Shown: piece after piece, positions 1 to 5,898 of the stretch
How positions within the stretch are numbered: the stretch's first letter is position 1
Layout of the letters: each line of letters opens with the position of its first letter
NCBI GenBank assembly: GCA_002307295.1
Contig: DBTY01000049.1
Coordinates: forward strand, 1-6,188
DNA length: 6,188 nt
Origin: Ignavibacteriales bacterium UBA1304
GTDB taxonomy: Bacteria > Bacteroidota > Ignavibacteria > Ignavibacteriales > Ignavibacteriaceae
Reading direction: 5' to 3'
The notes under the pieces: model-generated
Seen by the model: only the letters and a program-made list of their open reading frames with translations
Told to the model about the DNA's origin: nothing
Database searches by the model: none
Made by a program: the position numbers and the translations under genes

Positions 1-1024
1 TTGCTGTAAATGACGTTAATTCTACTGGTACTGTGCCGGAACTAAGCCTAACTAATACTTTGCCGCCAGATCCTCCAGCTAATCCCACTTGGGAATCGCC
101 AAAAAACTTTACGTTATAATAATCGCTTGACGACGACGAAGGAAGACTATCTTTAACCCAGCTTGTTCCGTCATTTGTGGATTTATATACGCCTGTTGAA
201 GTTGCAGCCCAAACGTTTGACGTGCCTTGAATATAATCCAAGCTATTTACGTTGCCAATGCTTACGCCTGATACGGCTTTCCAGGTTGTACCGCCGTCGG
301 TAGTCGCGTTTACTACTGCAGACGACCAGAAACCGGCTACGCCTGCGCCAGAAACAGACGAGAACGCCAACGCTCCTACATTAATTACTGTTGTATTTGT
401 GTACGTCCATGGGCCGTCTGGCGCCGTTGAGCTTTTGTAGACTCTGTTAGCTAATGCGCTTCCGCTACTGCCTGTGCCAAACCACGCCGTGTTGCCGATT
501 CTGTAAAATGAATCATTTGCGCCAAAGACTGTAGTTGCCGGAGCTGCCGGAAGATTTGACGCTGCAGTCCATGTTAACCCTGCGTCTGTTGATTTAACGA
601 TATAGAAATAACCGTTGATTGGATCGCTAAGAGCCCATAGAGTAGTTGAGTTTATATTGTCTATAAAATCGAACCATGCTCCTGTTGTTGTATGCACTAC
701 AGTCCAGGTTGTTCCGCCATCGGAAGTTCTGTAAATTTTTCCGTCGCCTGAAGCCGGACCCGTTGCAATAAGAGCAATTTTATCGCTAAGAGCCGTAATA
801 GAATAAGCCCCATAACCAAGGTTGCCCGCCTTAATCCATGTATTTCCGCCGTCTGTAGAACGGGCTACGCCGCCGCTATCGGCGCTTACCCAAACCACAG
901 AACTGCTAACGTAATCGATGCCGTAAATTTCTCCGCTCAAACCTGTGCTTACAAGCTTCCAGCTTTGCGGATATAACGCCGCCGTAAAAAATACGACGCT
1001 TAAGAAAAAGAATAATTTTTTCAT
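1..1024 (-). CDS. Secreted Asp-box (BNR/Ycf48-like) beta-propeller protein, probable type IX secretion cargo; 3' end outside window
   Basis: The reverse strand reads open from ATG at 1024 to the window edge (341 codons, no stop), so the gene is partial at its C-terminus. Residues 1-21 form a signal peptide: MKK, a hydrophobic core (LFFFLSVVFFTAAL), then YPQS. Asp-box repeats of the S/T-x-D-x-G-x-T-W type follow near residues 55-63 (RSTDGGNTW), 99-107, 144-152, 241-248 and 281-289, with a degenerate one at 198-206. This fits a sialidase/BNR or Ycf48-like propeller, usually a binding or structural fold rather than proof of enzyme activity. Residues 333-341 read PVELTSFTA, a phrase that in Bacteroidota and Ignavibacteria typically precedes a fibronectin-like region and a T9SS sorting domain; that tail would lie left of the window. 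The start is supported by AGGAAGGA seven bases upstream. A block at 841-900 is 36/60 G+C, richer than the genes to the right. The ligand is unknown. Confidence 0.85.
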   Translation of the reverse strand, partial: MKKLFFFLSVVFFTAALYPQSWKLVSTGLSGEIYGIDYVSSSVVWVSADSGGVARSTDGGNTWIKAGNLGYGAYSITALSDKIALIATGPASGDGKIYRTSDGGTTWTVVHTTTGAWFDFIDNINSTTLWALSDPINGYFYIVKSTDAGLTWTAASNLPAAPATTVFGANDSFYRIGNTAWFGTGSSGSALANRVYKSSTAPDGPWTYTNTTVINVGALAFSSVSGAGVAGFWSSAVVNATTDGGTTWKAVSGVSIGNVNSLDYIQGTSNVWAATSTGVYKSTNDGTSWVKDSLPSSSSSDYYNVKFFGDSQVGLAGGSGGKVLVRLSSGTVPVELTSFTA

Positions 1025-1030
1025 GTGCGA

Positions 1031-1038
1031 TCCTTCCT
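1031..1038 (-). promoter_or_regulatory. Shine-Dalgarno site of the Asp-box protein gene
   Basis: On the minus strand AGGAAGGA lies six bases before the ATG at 1024 (intervening bases TCGCAC). It is the clearest ribosome binding site in the window and fixes the start of the surface-protein gene. Confidence 0.75.
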
Positions 1039-1056
1039 GTTGTTGTTTAATAATTT

Positions 1057-1070
1057 AAGACTTTCGTCTT
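1057..1070 (-). other. Small GNRA-tetraloop hairpin in the surface-protein 5' leader
   Basis: On the minus strand the sequence reads AAGAC GAAA GTCTT: a perfect 5-bp stem closed by a GAAA tetraloop, about 32 bases upstream of the start codon. GNRA loops are unusually stable in RNA, and 5' hairpins of this kind can protect an mRNA or space the ribosome site. The structure is seen in the sequence; its function is inferred. Confidence 0.35.
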
Positions 1071-1122
1071 TTATTTATTGATTGAATAAATATTCCTTTT
1101 ATCCAAAACCCTTTAAAACGAG

Positions 1123-1156
1123 AAAAACCTTCGAGTAATATTACTGGAAGGTTTTT
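1123..1156. terminator. Bidirectional Rho-independent terminator-like inverted repeat
   Basis: A 10-base arm AAAAACCTTC (1123-1132) is exactly complementary to GAAGGTTTTT (1147-1156). The 14 bases between them contain a second perfect palindrome, AGTAATATTACT (1134-1145), separated from the outer stem by one G/G mismatch, so nearly all 34 bases can fold into one rod. Because the stem ends in A5/T5, either strand gives a stem followed by a U-run, which suits termination in both directions. It separates the methyltransferase and mini-ORF side from the surface-protein gene. An attenuator role is also possible. Confidence 0.6.
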
Positions 1157-1186
1157 AAAAACATTTTTTATTTTATAAAAATAAAA

Positions 1187-1258
1187 TTATAATATATTCC
1201 TCCTCAATAACCGGGTAAGGCTATTTCTGCGGCAACAACACATTTTGTTTTCCGTCAT
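1187..1258 (-). CDS. Candidate 23-residue Cys-rich leader peptide or small protein (unproven)
   Basis: The minus strand has ATG at 1258, 23 sense codons and TAA at 1187-1189. The peptide begins MTENKM, then has three consecutive Cys codons (TGT TGT TGC), then an Arg-rich stretch RRNSLTRLLRR, ending NIL. Net charge is clearly positive (five Arg, one Lys, one Glu). No good Shine-Dalgarno site precedes the ATG (ATTAACTCC). A promoter candidate lies about 55 bases upstream, and a strong terminator-like hairpin starts about 30 bases after the stop. Short ORFs with Cys runs are known in actinobacteria as leader peptides that sense cysteine supply, but the downstream gene here is a surface protein, not a sulfur gene. 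It could be a leader peptide, a free small cationic protein, part of a small RNA, or a chance ORF. Confidence 0.3.
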   Translation of the reverse strand: MTENKMCCCRRNSLTRLLRRNIL

Positions 1259-1312
1259 GGAGTTAATATTTATTTTATTTAGCTGTTTCATATTTTCACA
1301 AATATAAAATAT

Positions 1313-1340
1313 TAAATATGCGATGTCATGTGGAAGTCAA
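1313..1340 (-). promoter_or_regulatory. Candidate sigma70-like promoter reading toward the Cys-rich mini-ORF
   Basis: The minus strand shows TTGACT (1335-1340) as a -35 element and TATTTA (1313-1318) as a -10 element with a 16-base spacer. A start site near 1305 would leave a leader of roughly 47 bases before the mini-ORF ATG at 1258. The Bacteroidota consensus (TTTG with TAnnTTTG) does not fit at the right spacing, although a TATATTTG lies just downstream. In such AT-rich sequence this may be chance. Confidence 0.35.
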
Positions 1341-1426
1341 ATTTTTAAATTAATTTTTTCTAGCAATTGGAGCGGTTAATAAGTTTATTTATCAAATAGT
1401 CGTAGAAATTGAACTGTAAAATCCTC

Positions 1427-1447
1427 AAAAATGCACCCGGTATTTTT
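1427..1447 (-). terminator. Weak terminator-like hairpin after the methyltransferase gene
   Basis: AAAAAT (1427-1432) and ATTTTT (1442-1447) are complementary around the GC-rich centre GCACCCGGT, giving a 6-bp stem that can extend by two pairs, one of them wobble or mismatched depending on the strand. It lies 25 bases past the methyltransferase stop, and on the minus strand the stem ends in five T. The stem is A/T only, so efficiency would be low; the 1123-1156 repeat is a better stop. Confidence 0.3.
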
Positions 1448-1471
1448 CATAAAGGAAATTTCATTAATTTT

Positions 1472-2266
1472 TTATTGAAATTGAAAAAAGTTTTTCTGTT
1501 TTGTAAGAGCTTCATTAGCAGCTTGCTTTCTAGCCACAACTACAAGATCCTTTGAGATATCCCGTTTGTATTTTCCTAATTTTATATCCCCATATATTTT
1601 TATTTTATAAAAACCGCAATTTTCCAAAAAACCCAGAAGCTCTTTCTTTCTATAAGGATAAAGAATCGTCTTTAACAGGAATCCCTTTGTTTTTTCGCCT
1701 CTGTCAATTTTAAGAATGTTAAAAAGCAAATGGTCTTCATAATAATCATAATATCTTACTATCAGGCTCCTCTCGTCTTCTTTAGTTCCAATTAACGTTT
1801 GTTTTTCCTTTAGTATTTTGTCATTATTCAAAATTTGTAAGAATAGAACCCCGCCGTCTTTCAGCATATCATAAATTCTAATTAGCGAATTTTGTATCTC
1901 ATCCTGCGGGATATTTGAAAAAACATTGCCAAACGCTATCGCCATGTCAAATTTCTTATTATATAATTTGGGAATATTTTGGATGCTATATTTTTTATAT
2001 TTTGCTTTGACGCCTTTTTTATTAGCGTTTACTCTAGCCTTGTTTAGCATTTTTGCAGAAGGGTCAAAACCAGTCGCTTCATAACCAAGCGAGGCCAAAG
2101 CTATCGAATCTAGCCCGGAACCACAGCCGATATCCGCAATAGTTTTTAATTCGCATCTGTTAAAGATAGAGTTAAATATCTCTATTCTTTTCTTTAACGC
2201 ATCATCAAAATGCGTCATCTCATCATAAAAAGATGAGACATCGTCATAAAACGCTTCGTTTTTCAT
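1472..2266 (-). CDS. Class I SAM-dependent methyltransferase, substrate unknown
   Basis: Predicted cytosolic methyltransferase of 264 residues, transferring a methyl group from S-adenosylmethionine to an unidentified acceptor. Numbering from ATG 2266, motif I is D45-IGCGSG-51, which binds the SAM amino-acid part. The acidic residue at the end of strand 2 is D68 (in GFDPS), binding the ribose. The strand-4 motif is FDMAIAFGNV around D107. A helical N-terminus with YDDVSSFYDEM and a C-terminal GFYKIKIYGDIKLG...DLVVVARK resemble glycine/sarcosine N-methyltransferase-like and Methyltransf_25/11 small-molecule enzymes, but the substrate cannot be read from this. ATG 2266 is preferred over an in-frame TTG at 2278 (268 residues), because GAG lies upstream of the ATG and the TTG has no ribosome site. 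The gene follows the BrkB gene on the same strand after 135 bases without a GC-containing hairpin, so cotranscription is possible. Block 1741-1800 is only 19/60 G+C, lower than the neighbours. Confidence 0.85.
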   Translation of the reverse strand: MKNEAFYDDVSSFYDEMTHFDDALKKRIEIFNSIFNRCELKTIADIGCGSGLDSIALASLGYEATGFDPSAKMLNKARVNANKKGVKAKYKKYSIQNIPKLYNKKFDMAIAFGNVFSNIPQDEIQNSLIRIYDMLKDGGVLFLQILNNDKILKEKQTLIGTKEDERSLIVRYYDYYEDHLLFNILKIDRGEKTKGFLLKTILYPYRKKELLGFLENCGFYKIKIYGDIKLGKYKRDISKDLVVVARKQAANEALTKQKNFFQFQ

Positions 2267-2401
2267 AATTTTTCTCAATTGATAAAAAATACGTCATTAT
2301 GAATTATTTTTGAAATTGATGATTAAAAGGGATACAAAATTTGAGTTCATCCGCAGATTAAAAATAAATATTTAACTATCTATTTTACATTTTTCTAATT
2401 T

Positions 2402-3364
2402 TTATGTCAGTTTTTTCTTTGCTTGTTTTATATTGCGCTCCTGAAAAAGCAGCCCCATCTCGGCGCCCGTAACAAAGATAATTGAAGAGTAATATATCCA
2501 GAAGGCCACTACGGCAATCAACGCATACGCGCCGTATATTTTGCCAAATGTTGCAAAATGATAAACATATATGCCAAATATTATTTTTGCAGCCTGCCAT
2601 AAAAACGTGGCCCAAAACGCGCTAAACAGCACAACTTTTCTATCCATTTTTTTTATTGGCACTATATAATATATAAGCCAGAACGTAAGAAAGATAAGAG
2701 CAAAAGAAATAGAATCCCACAGTAATTTTTGAAGATAGCTTAATGAAAATAATCCAAGAAACCGTAGACTTGTGGCAGACTTTATAACTACTTCCACAAT
2801 AGGAAAACCAATTATGGCAAAGAAGAAAAATATTGTCACAAGAAAAACCATAGCAAAATCCTTCAGCAGCCCGAAGAAAAAATTAAGGTCTTTTGCAACG
2901 CCAAAGATTCTGTTTAATATAGTCCGCATACTGCTGAACAAACCGCTTGCAGTAAAAAGCAAACCGAAACCGCCCACCATTCCCGCAGTGTTTTTAAAAT
3001 GAATTACTTCAAATAATTTTGACGAGATAATGTTTTTTACGTAGTTGGCGTACTCGTCATAAGGGATAAGGTTATCGATAAAAGAATATATCTGAAGCCG
3101 TATAGAACCAGAGTCGAGTATGTTGCCAAGTATAGCAAACAATATAAGCGTAAATGGGATTATGCAAATAAATATAGAAAACGCAAGCCCGGACGAAATA
3201 AGAAAAATATGGTGCTCGTCAATCTTATTAAATAATCCCATTAAATAGTACTTAAGAGTATTCCACGTCGCCTGAAACTTTTTTTTCTTTTCATTTGCCG
3301 AAGAATTATTTTTCTGCTGTTTTGTTTTGGGATCGACAGCAGTTTTACTCTTTTTCTCAACCAT
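2402..3364 (-). CDS. YihY/BrkB-family inner-membrane protein (old name 'ribonuclease BN')
   Basis: A 320-residue polytopic membrane protein of the YihY/BrkB family (UPF0761 type). The old RNase BN label came from a misassignment, and the molecular function is still unclear. Residues 1-30 are a Lys-rich cytoplasmic tail. About six membrane segments follow near 53-80, 128-145, 166-190, 216-236, 246-266 and 278-300. Family hallmarks are SSGLAFSIFICIIPF (57-71), GLFSSMRTILNRIFG (141-155), the YYIVP stretch (232-236), WATFLWQAAKIIFGIYV (251-267), and KIYGAYALIAVVAFWIYYSS with TGAEMG at the end. Length and order are normal for the family, so it looks intact. ATG 3364 overlaps the last eight bases of purL and has no Shine-Dalgarno site of its own, so translation probably restarts from ribosomes finishing purL. 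A functional link with purine synthesis is not established. Confidence 0.9.
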   Translation of the reverse strand: MVEKKSKTAVDPKTKQQKNNSSANEKKKKFQATWNTLKYYLMGLFNKIDEHHIFLISSGLAFSIFICIIPFTLILFAILGNILDSGSIRLQIYSFIDNLIPYDEYANYVKNIISSKLFEVIHFKNTAGMVGGFGLLFTASGLFSSMRTILNRIFGVAKDLNFFFGLLKDFAMVFLVTIFFFFAIIGFPIVEVVIKSATSLRFLGLFSLSYLQKLLWDSISFALIFLTFWLIYYIVPIKKMDRKVVLFSAFWATFLWQAAKIIFGIYVYHFATFGKIYGAYALIAVVAFWIYYSSIIFVTGAEMGLLFQERNIKQAKKKLT

Positions 3365-5576
3365 TCATTATTCTGCTGATTGTATTAAAATAAACGTCAG
3401 CCAATTTTTCTAAGCTGAAACTGTATCGTTTATTTATTGTTAAATCGCTTCCGCCAACGCGTCCGGCGTTTAATACCGGAATTTTATTTGCCAGCGCAGC
3501 AGCTTCAAATTTATCTTTATCTGCCGGAGATACTGAAACAATTACTCTGGACTGCGATTCTGAAAACAGCGAAAAATCTTCGCGCGTTTTAATAGGCAAA
3601 GTAATATCGGCTCCTATCAGAGTCTTTTCGTCAATTATGCAGCATTCGGCTAACGCGGCGACTATTCCGCCTTCGGAAACATCGTGAGCGGATTTAATAA
3701 GCTTGCCGTTTATAGTCTCAAGCAAAAACTTATGTAAATTCTTTTCCGCCTGTAAATCAATTTTGGGCGGGGCTCCCGCAACTTCGTTATGTATTACTTT
3801 GAGGAATTCGCTTCCGCCAATTTCTTCAAAGTCTTCGCCAATCACATAAACCAAATCCCCTTCATTCTTAAAAAACGAAGTGGTAATATTTTCTAAATTC
3901 TCTATTAAACCGACCATCCCAATTGTAGGAGTTGGATAAACGGCAGCGTCTGGCGACTCGTTATAAAAGCTTACATTGCCGCCTGTAACAGGGGTGTCAA
4001 AGAACCGGCAAGCCTCGCCCATTCCTTCAATGGCTTCAGTAAACTGCCAAAAATTTTCAGGTTTGTAAGGATTGCCAAAATTCAAACAGTTGGTAATTGC
4101 AAGAGGAACTCCTCCTGAACAAACTATATTTCTTGCAGATTCAGCCACTGCAATCTTAGCTCCTTCTTTTGGGCCAAGATAAACAAACCTTCCATTACAG
4201 TCGGTTTTCATTGCAAGAGCTTTGTTTGTATCCTTAATATGGATAACTGCGGCGTCGCAGCCCGGGCCGACAATTGTGTTCGTCCTTACCATTGAATCGT
4301 ACTGTTCATAAACCCATTTTTTTGAAGTAATGTTAGGCGAAGAAAAAACTTTAATAAAGGCATTGTAAATATCTACCTCAGGCAGTTTATTTACGTCAAA
4401 ATTATTTTTCTTATCTAAGTATTCTGGACGTTTGGTTTCCCGTTTGTAAACAGGAGCGCCTCCGCCAAGAACTAAATCATAAGCAGGGACTTTAGCCTTC
4501 AGTTCTCCCTGATATGAAATCTCAAGCATTCCGTCGTCGGTTACTTCTCCTATAATTTCACAATGAAGATCCCACTTTTCAAATACTTCTTTTACCTTAT
4601 CTTCGCAGCCTTTCTTAACGCAGCAGAGCATCCTCTCCTGGCTTTCAGAAAGCATTATTTCGTAAGCTATCATTCCCGATTCTCTCAAAGGAACTTTATC
4701 TAAATTTATTTTCATTCCGGATTCCCCCTTAGCGCTCATTTCAGAAGTCGAGCAGATAATACCGGCAGCGCCCATATCCTGAATACCAATAAGCCAGCCG
4801 CCCTTAATAATTTCGAGCGTAGCTTCTAATAAAAGTTTTTCTGTAAACGGATCGCCTACCTGAACGGAAGGACGTTTTGATTCCGATTTTTCTGAAATTT
4901 CTTCTGAAGCGAACGTAGCTCCATGGATGCCGTCTCTTCCGGTAGAAGAGCCTACAATCATAATAGAGTTCCCAACGCCTTTTGCCGTTGCGCTTGCGAC
5001 CTGATCTGTTTTAACAATTCCAACCGCCATTGCGTTAACCAAAGGATTGGTCTGGTACGATTCGTCAAAATAAACTTCGCCCGCTACTGTTGGCACTCCA
5101 AAGCAGTTGCCATAATCGCCAATGCCTTTAACAACCAGTTCAAATAAAAATCGGGTATGCGCGCTTTCTAACGAACCGAACCGAAGCGAATTTAATGAAG
5201 CGATAGGTCTTGCGCCCATAGTAAAAATATCTCTTAAAATGCCGCCTACTCCTGTAGCCGCGCCCTGATAAGGCTCAACCGCCGAAGGGTGGTTATGACT
5301 TTCAATTTTGAACGCTACGGCTAAACCGTCGCCAATATCAACAAGGCCTGCGTTTTCTTCGCCTGCTCCCACAAGCAGTCTGCCCCCATTTCTGGGAAGC
5401 GTTTTAATCAGCGCAATTGAATTTTTATAACTGCAATGCTCGCTCCACATAACGCTGAATATGCCAAGCTCTGTGAAATTTGGATCTCTGCCTAATATTT
5501 TTTTTATTTTTTCAAATTCTTCATCGGTTAAACCATGTTCGCGCGCTAATTCTAAAGTGACTATCTTTTCTTTCAT
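3357..5576 (-). CDS. purL: Phosphoribosylformylglycinamidine synthase subunit PurL (FGAM synthase II)
   Basis: Catalyses the fourth step of de novo IMP synthesis: formylglycinamide ribonucleotide + ATP + ammonia (from glutamine via PurQ) gives FGAM. The 739 residues match the small PurL class (about 720-750), which lacks a fused glutaminase and works in a complex with PurS and PurQ, neither of which is in the window. Visible motifs: MWSEHCSYKNS (43-53, with H47); ESHNHPSAVEPYQGAATGVGG (92-112), covering the catalytic-His and nucleotide region; GIHGATFASEE (216-226); GIQDMGAAGIICSTSEM (264-280); second-half repeats GPGCDAA (437-443) and NCLNFGNPYKPE (496-507); TGGNVSFYNE (531-540); SAHDVSEGGIVAALAE (629-644). 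The paired halves reflect the internal duplication of the PurM-like ATP-binding fold. No frameshift or lost key residue is apparent. ATG 5576 has only a weak GGGAT upstream. The TGA lies inside the BrkB gene start. Confidence 0.97.
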   Translation of the reverse strand: MKEKIVTLELAREHGLTDEEFEKIKKILGRDPNFTELGIFSVMWSEHCSYKNSIALIKTLPRNGGRLLVGAGEENAGLVDIGDGLAVAFKIESHNHPSAVEPYQGAATGVGGILRDIFTMGARPIASLNSLRFGSLESAHTRFLFELVVKGIGDYGNCFGVPTVAGEVYFDESYQTNPLVNAMAVGIVKTDQVASATAKGVGNSIMIVGSSTGRDGIHGATFASEEISEKSESKRPSVQVGDPFTEKLLLEATLEIIKGGWLIGIQDMGAAGIICSTSEMSAKGESGMKINLDKVPLRESGMIAYEIMLSESQERMLCCVKKGCEDKVKEVFEKWDLHCEIIGEVTDDGMLEISYQGELKAKVPAYDLVLGGGAPVYKRETKRPEYLDKKNNFDVNKLPEVDIYNAFIKVFSSPNITSKKWVYEQYDSMVRTNTIVGPGCDAAVIHIKDTNKALAMKTDCNGRFVYLGPKEGAKIAVAESARNIVCSGGVPLAITNCLNFGNPYKPENFWQFTEAIEGMGEACRFFDTPVTGGNVSFYNESPDAAVYPTPTIGMVGLIENLENITTSFFKNEGDLVYVIGEDFEEIGGSEFLKVIHNEVAGAPPKIDLQAEKNLHKFLLETINGKLIKSAHDVSEGGIVAALAECCIIDEKTLIGADITLPIKTREDFSLFSESQSRVIVSVSPADKDKFEAAALANKIPVLNAGRVGGSDLTINKRYSFSLEKLADVYFNTISRIMNG

Positions 5577-5715
5577 AAATATCCCGGAATTGCTAATTTT
5601 TTAAATTATTAATACTTCTAATATAAGAATTTTTGCTGAATGATTTAATAAAAACAGGTCATAAATATTTAAGCGATGCTGCAATAGAAATGCCTGATAA
5701 ATCCGCTTTGTATTT

Positions 5716-5746
5716 ATATAACAATCAGACTAAGCTAAAGATTCAA
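5716..5746 (-). promoter_or_regulatory. Candidate purL promoter
   Basis: The minus strand has TTGAAT (5741-5746) and TTATAT (5716-5721) separated by 19 bases, a spacer longer than the usual 17. The -35 element overlaps the edge of the 5744-5763 palindrome, an arrangement that would let a DNA-binding protein on the palindrome block polymerase. The predicted start would leave a purL leader of about 130 bases. The match is moderate and the region is AT-rich. Confidence 0.25.
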
Positions 5747-5763
5747 CTTTAGCGCTAAAGTTG
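5744..5763. repeat. Perfect 20-base palindrome, candidate operator
   Basis: CAACTTTAGC is followed directly by its exact reverse complement GCTAAAGTTG, with no spacer and no mismatch. A third copy of the 7-mer GCTAAAG lies just to the left (5734-5740) and can pair with CTTTAGC (5747-5753) over a 6-base loop, so two mutually exclusive hairpins are possible. Its place between divergent genes fits a dimeric regulator site. It has no U-run and is far from any gene end, so it is unlikely to be a terminator. Confidence 0.5.
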
Positions 5764-5778
5764 TAAAAAGACGCAACA

Positions 5779-5807
5779 TTGACAATACCTCTCAATTGGT
5801 TTGATTT
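5779..5807 (+). promoter_or_regulatory. Candidate promoter of the DUF2059-like gene
   Basis: A perfect TTGACA (5779-5784) is followed after 17 bases by TGATTT (5802-5807), a poor -10 element. A better -10-like TACAAT (5807-5812) sits at a 22-base spacing, too far for a standard promoter. The consensus -35 and its position upstream of the rightward gene are the reasons for listing it. The transcript would have a leader of about 115-120 bases. Confidence 0.3.
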
Positions 5808-5817
5808 ACAATAAATG

Positions 5818-5839
5818 AAATTAAGCGCTTTAATTTTTT
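5818..5839 (+). other. A/T-stem hairpin with T-run in the rightward leader
   Basis: AAATTAA (5818-5824) pairs with TTAATTT (5830-5836) over the loop GCGCT, and the T-run continues to 5839. The shape is terminator-like, but the seven pairs are all A/T, so it would be weak. It may be a leader structure or chance. Confidence 0.25.
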
Positions 5840-5853
5840 ACATACAAAATAGG

Positions 5854-5880
5854 ATTCTATTTATTTTGAGCGCATAGAAT
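5854..5880 (+). repeat. 7-bp inverted repeat in the rightward leader
   Basis: ATTCTAT (5854-5860) and ATAGAAT (5874-5880) are exact reverse complements separated by 13 bases that include GAGCGC. It lies 55 bases upstream of the start codon of the small exported-protein gene. It could be an RNA hairpin or a protein site; the A/T-rich composition makes chance a real possibility. Confidence 0.25.
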
Positions 5881-5881
5881 T

Positions 5882-5898
5882 AAAAGCCTGAGCTTTTT
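5882..5898 (+). terminator. Compact hairpin with T-tail in the rightward leader (possible attenuator)
   Basis: AAAAGC (5882-5887) pairs with GCTTTT (5892-5897) over the tetraloop CTGA, and five T run to 5898. It has the geometry of a short intrinsic terminator placed 37 bases before the ATG at 5935, but only two G/C pairs. If used, it would reduce transcription into the gene. Confidence 0.3.

Larger units (their letters stand above)
1025..1471. other. 447-base AT-rich intergenic region between the surface-protein gene and the methyltransferase gene
   Basis: No ORF of normal length is present on either strand. From right to left, in the direction of the minus-strand genes, it holds a weak terminator-like hairpin just past the methyltransferase stop (1427-1447), a sigma70-like promoter candidate (1313-1340), a 23-codon Cys-rich ORF (1187-1258) and a strong inverted repeat with T-tails (1123-1156). 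The leader of the surface-protein gene (1025-1122) follows, with its tetraloop hairpin and Shine-Dalgarno site. No convincing separate promoter was found between 1025 and 1122, so that gene may depend on readthrough of the 1123-1156 hairpin or on a promoter type not recognised here. Confidence 0.6.

Noticed and set aside
252..440. Plus-strand ORF of 62 codons
   Set aside because: It lies wholly inside the minus-strand Asp-box protein, whose signal peptide, repeats and ribosome site are convincing. The plus-strand translation shows no recognisable domain.
2267..2401. Terminator between the BrkB and methyltransferase genes
   Set aside because: Only A/T self-complementary stretches such as TAAATATTTA are present; no GC-containing stem with a U-run.
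2385..2615. Minus-strand ORF of 76 codons
   Set aside because: Out-of-frame shadow of the C-terminal part of the YihY/BrkB gene; no start signal or family resemblance.
2772..3002. Plus-strand ORF of 76 codons
   Set aside because: Antisense shadow of the YihY/BrkB membrane gene; the translation is low-complexity and Lys-rich, without support.
4923..5147. Plus-strand ORF of 74 codons
   Set aside because: Antisense to conserved purL sequence; no ribosome site or domain.
5616..5629. Near-palindrome TTCTAATATAAGAA in the purL leader
   Set aside because: Only 14 bases, A/T-rich, with a central mismatched pair; expected by chance in this composition.
5690..5752. Plus-strand 20-codon ORF starting MPDKSALYLY
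   Set aside because: No Shine-Dalgarno site, runs into the 20-base palindrome, and is short enough to be chance in AT-rich intergenic DNA.
5577..5760. Possible purine riboswitch upstream of purL
   Set aside because: No recognisable aptamer core or paired-loop arrangement was found on the minus strand in this leader.
5771..5786. ACGCAA resembling half of an E. coli PurR box near purL
   Set aside because: Only the left half matches and the right half is missing. LacI-type PurR control is not expected in the suggested group.
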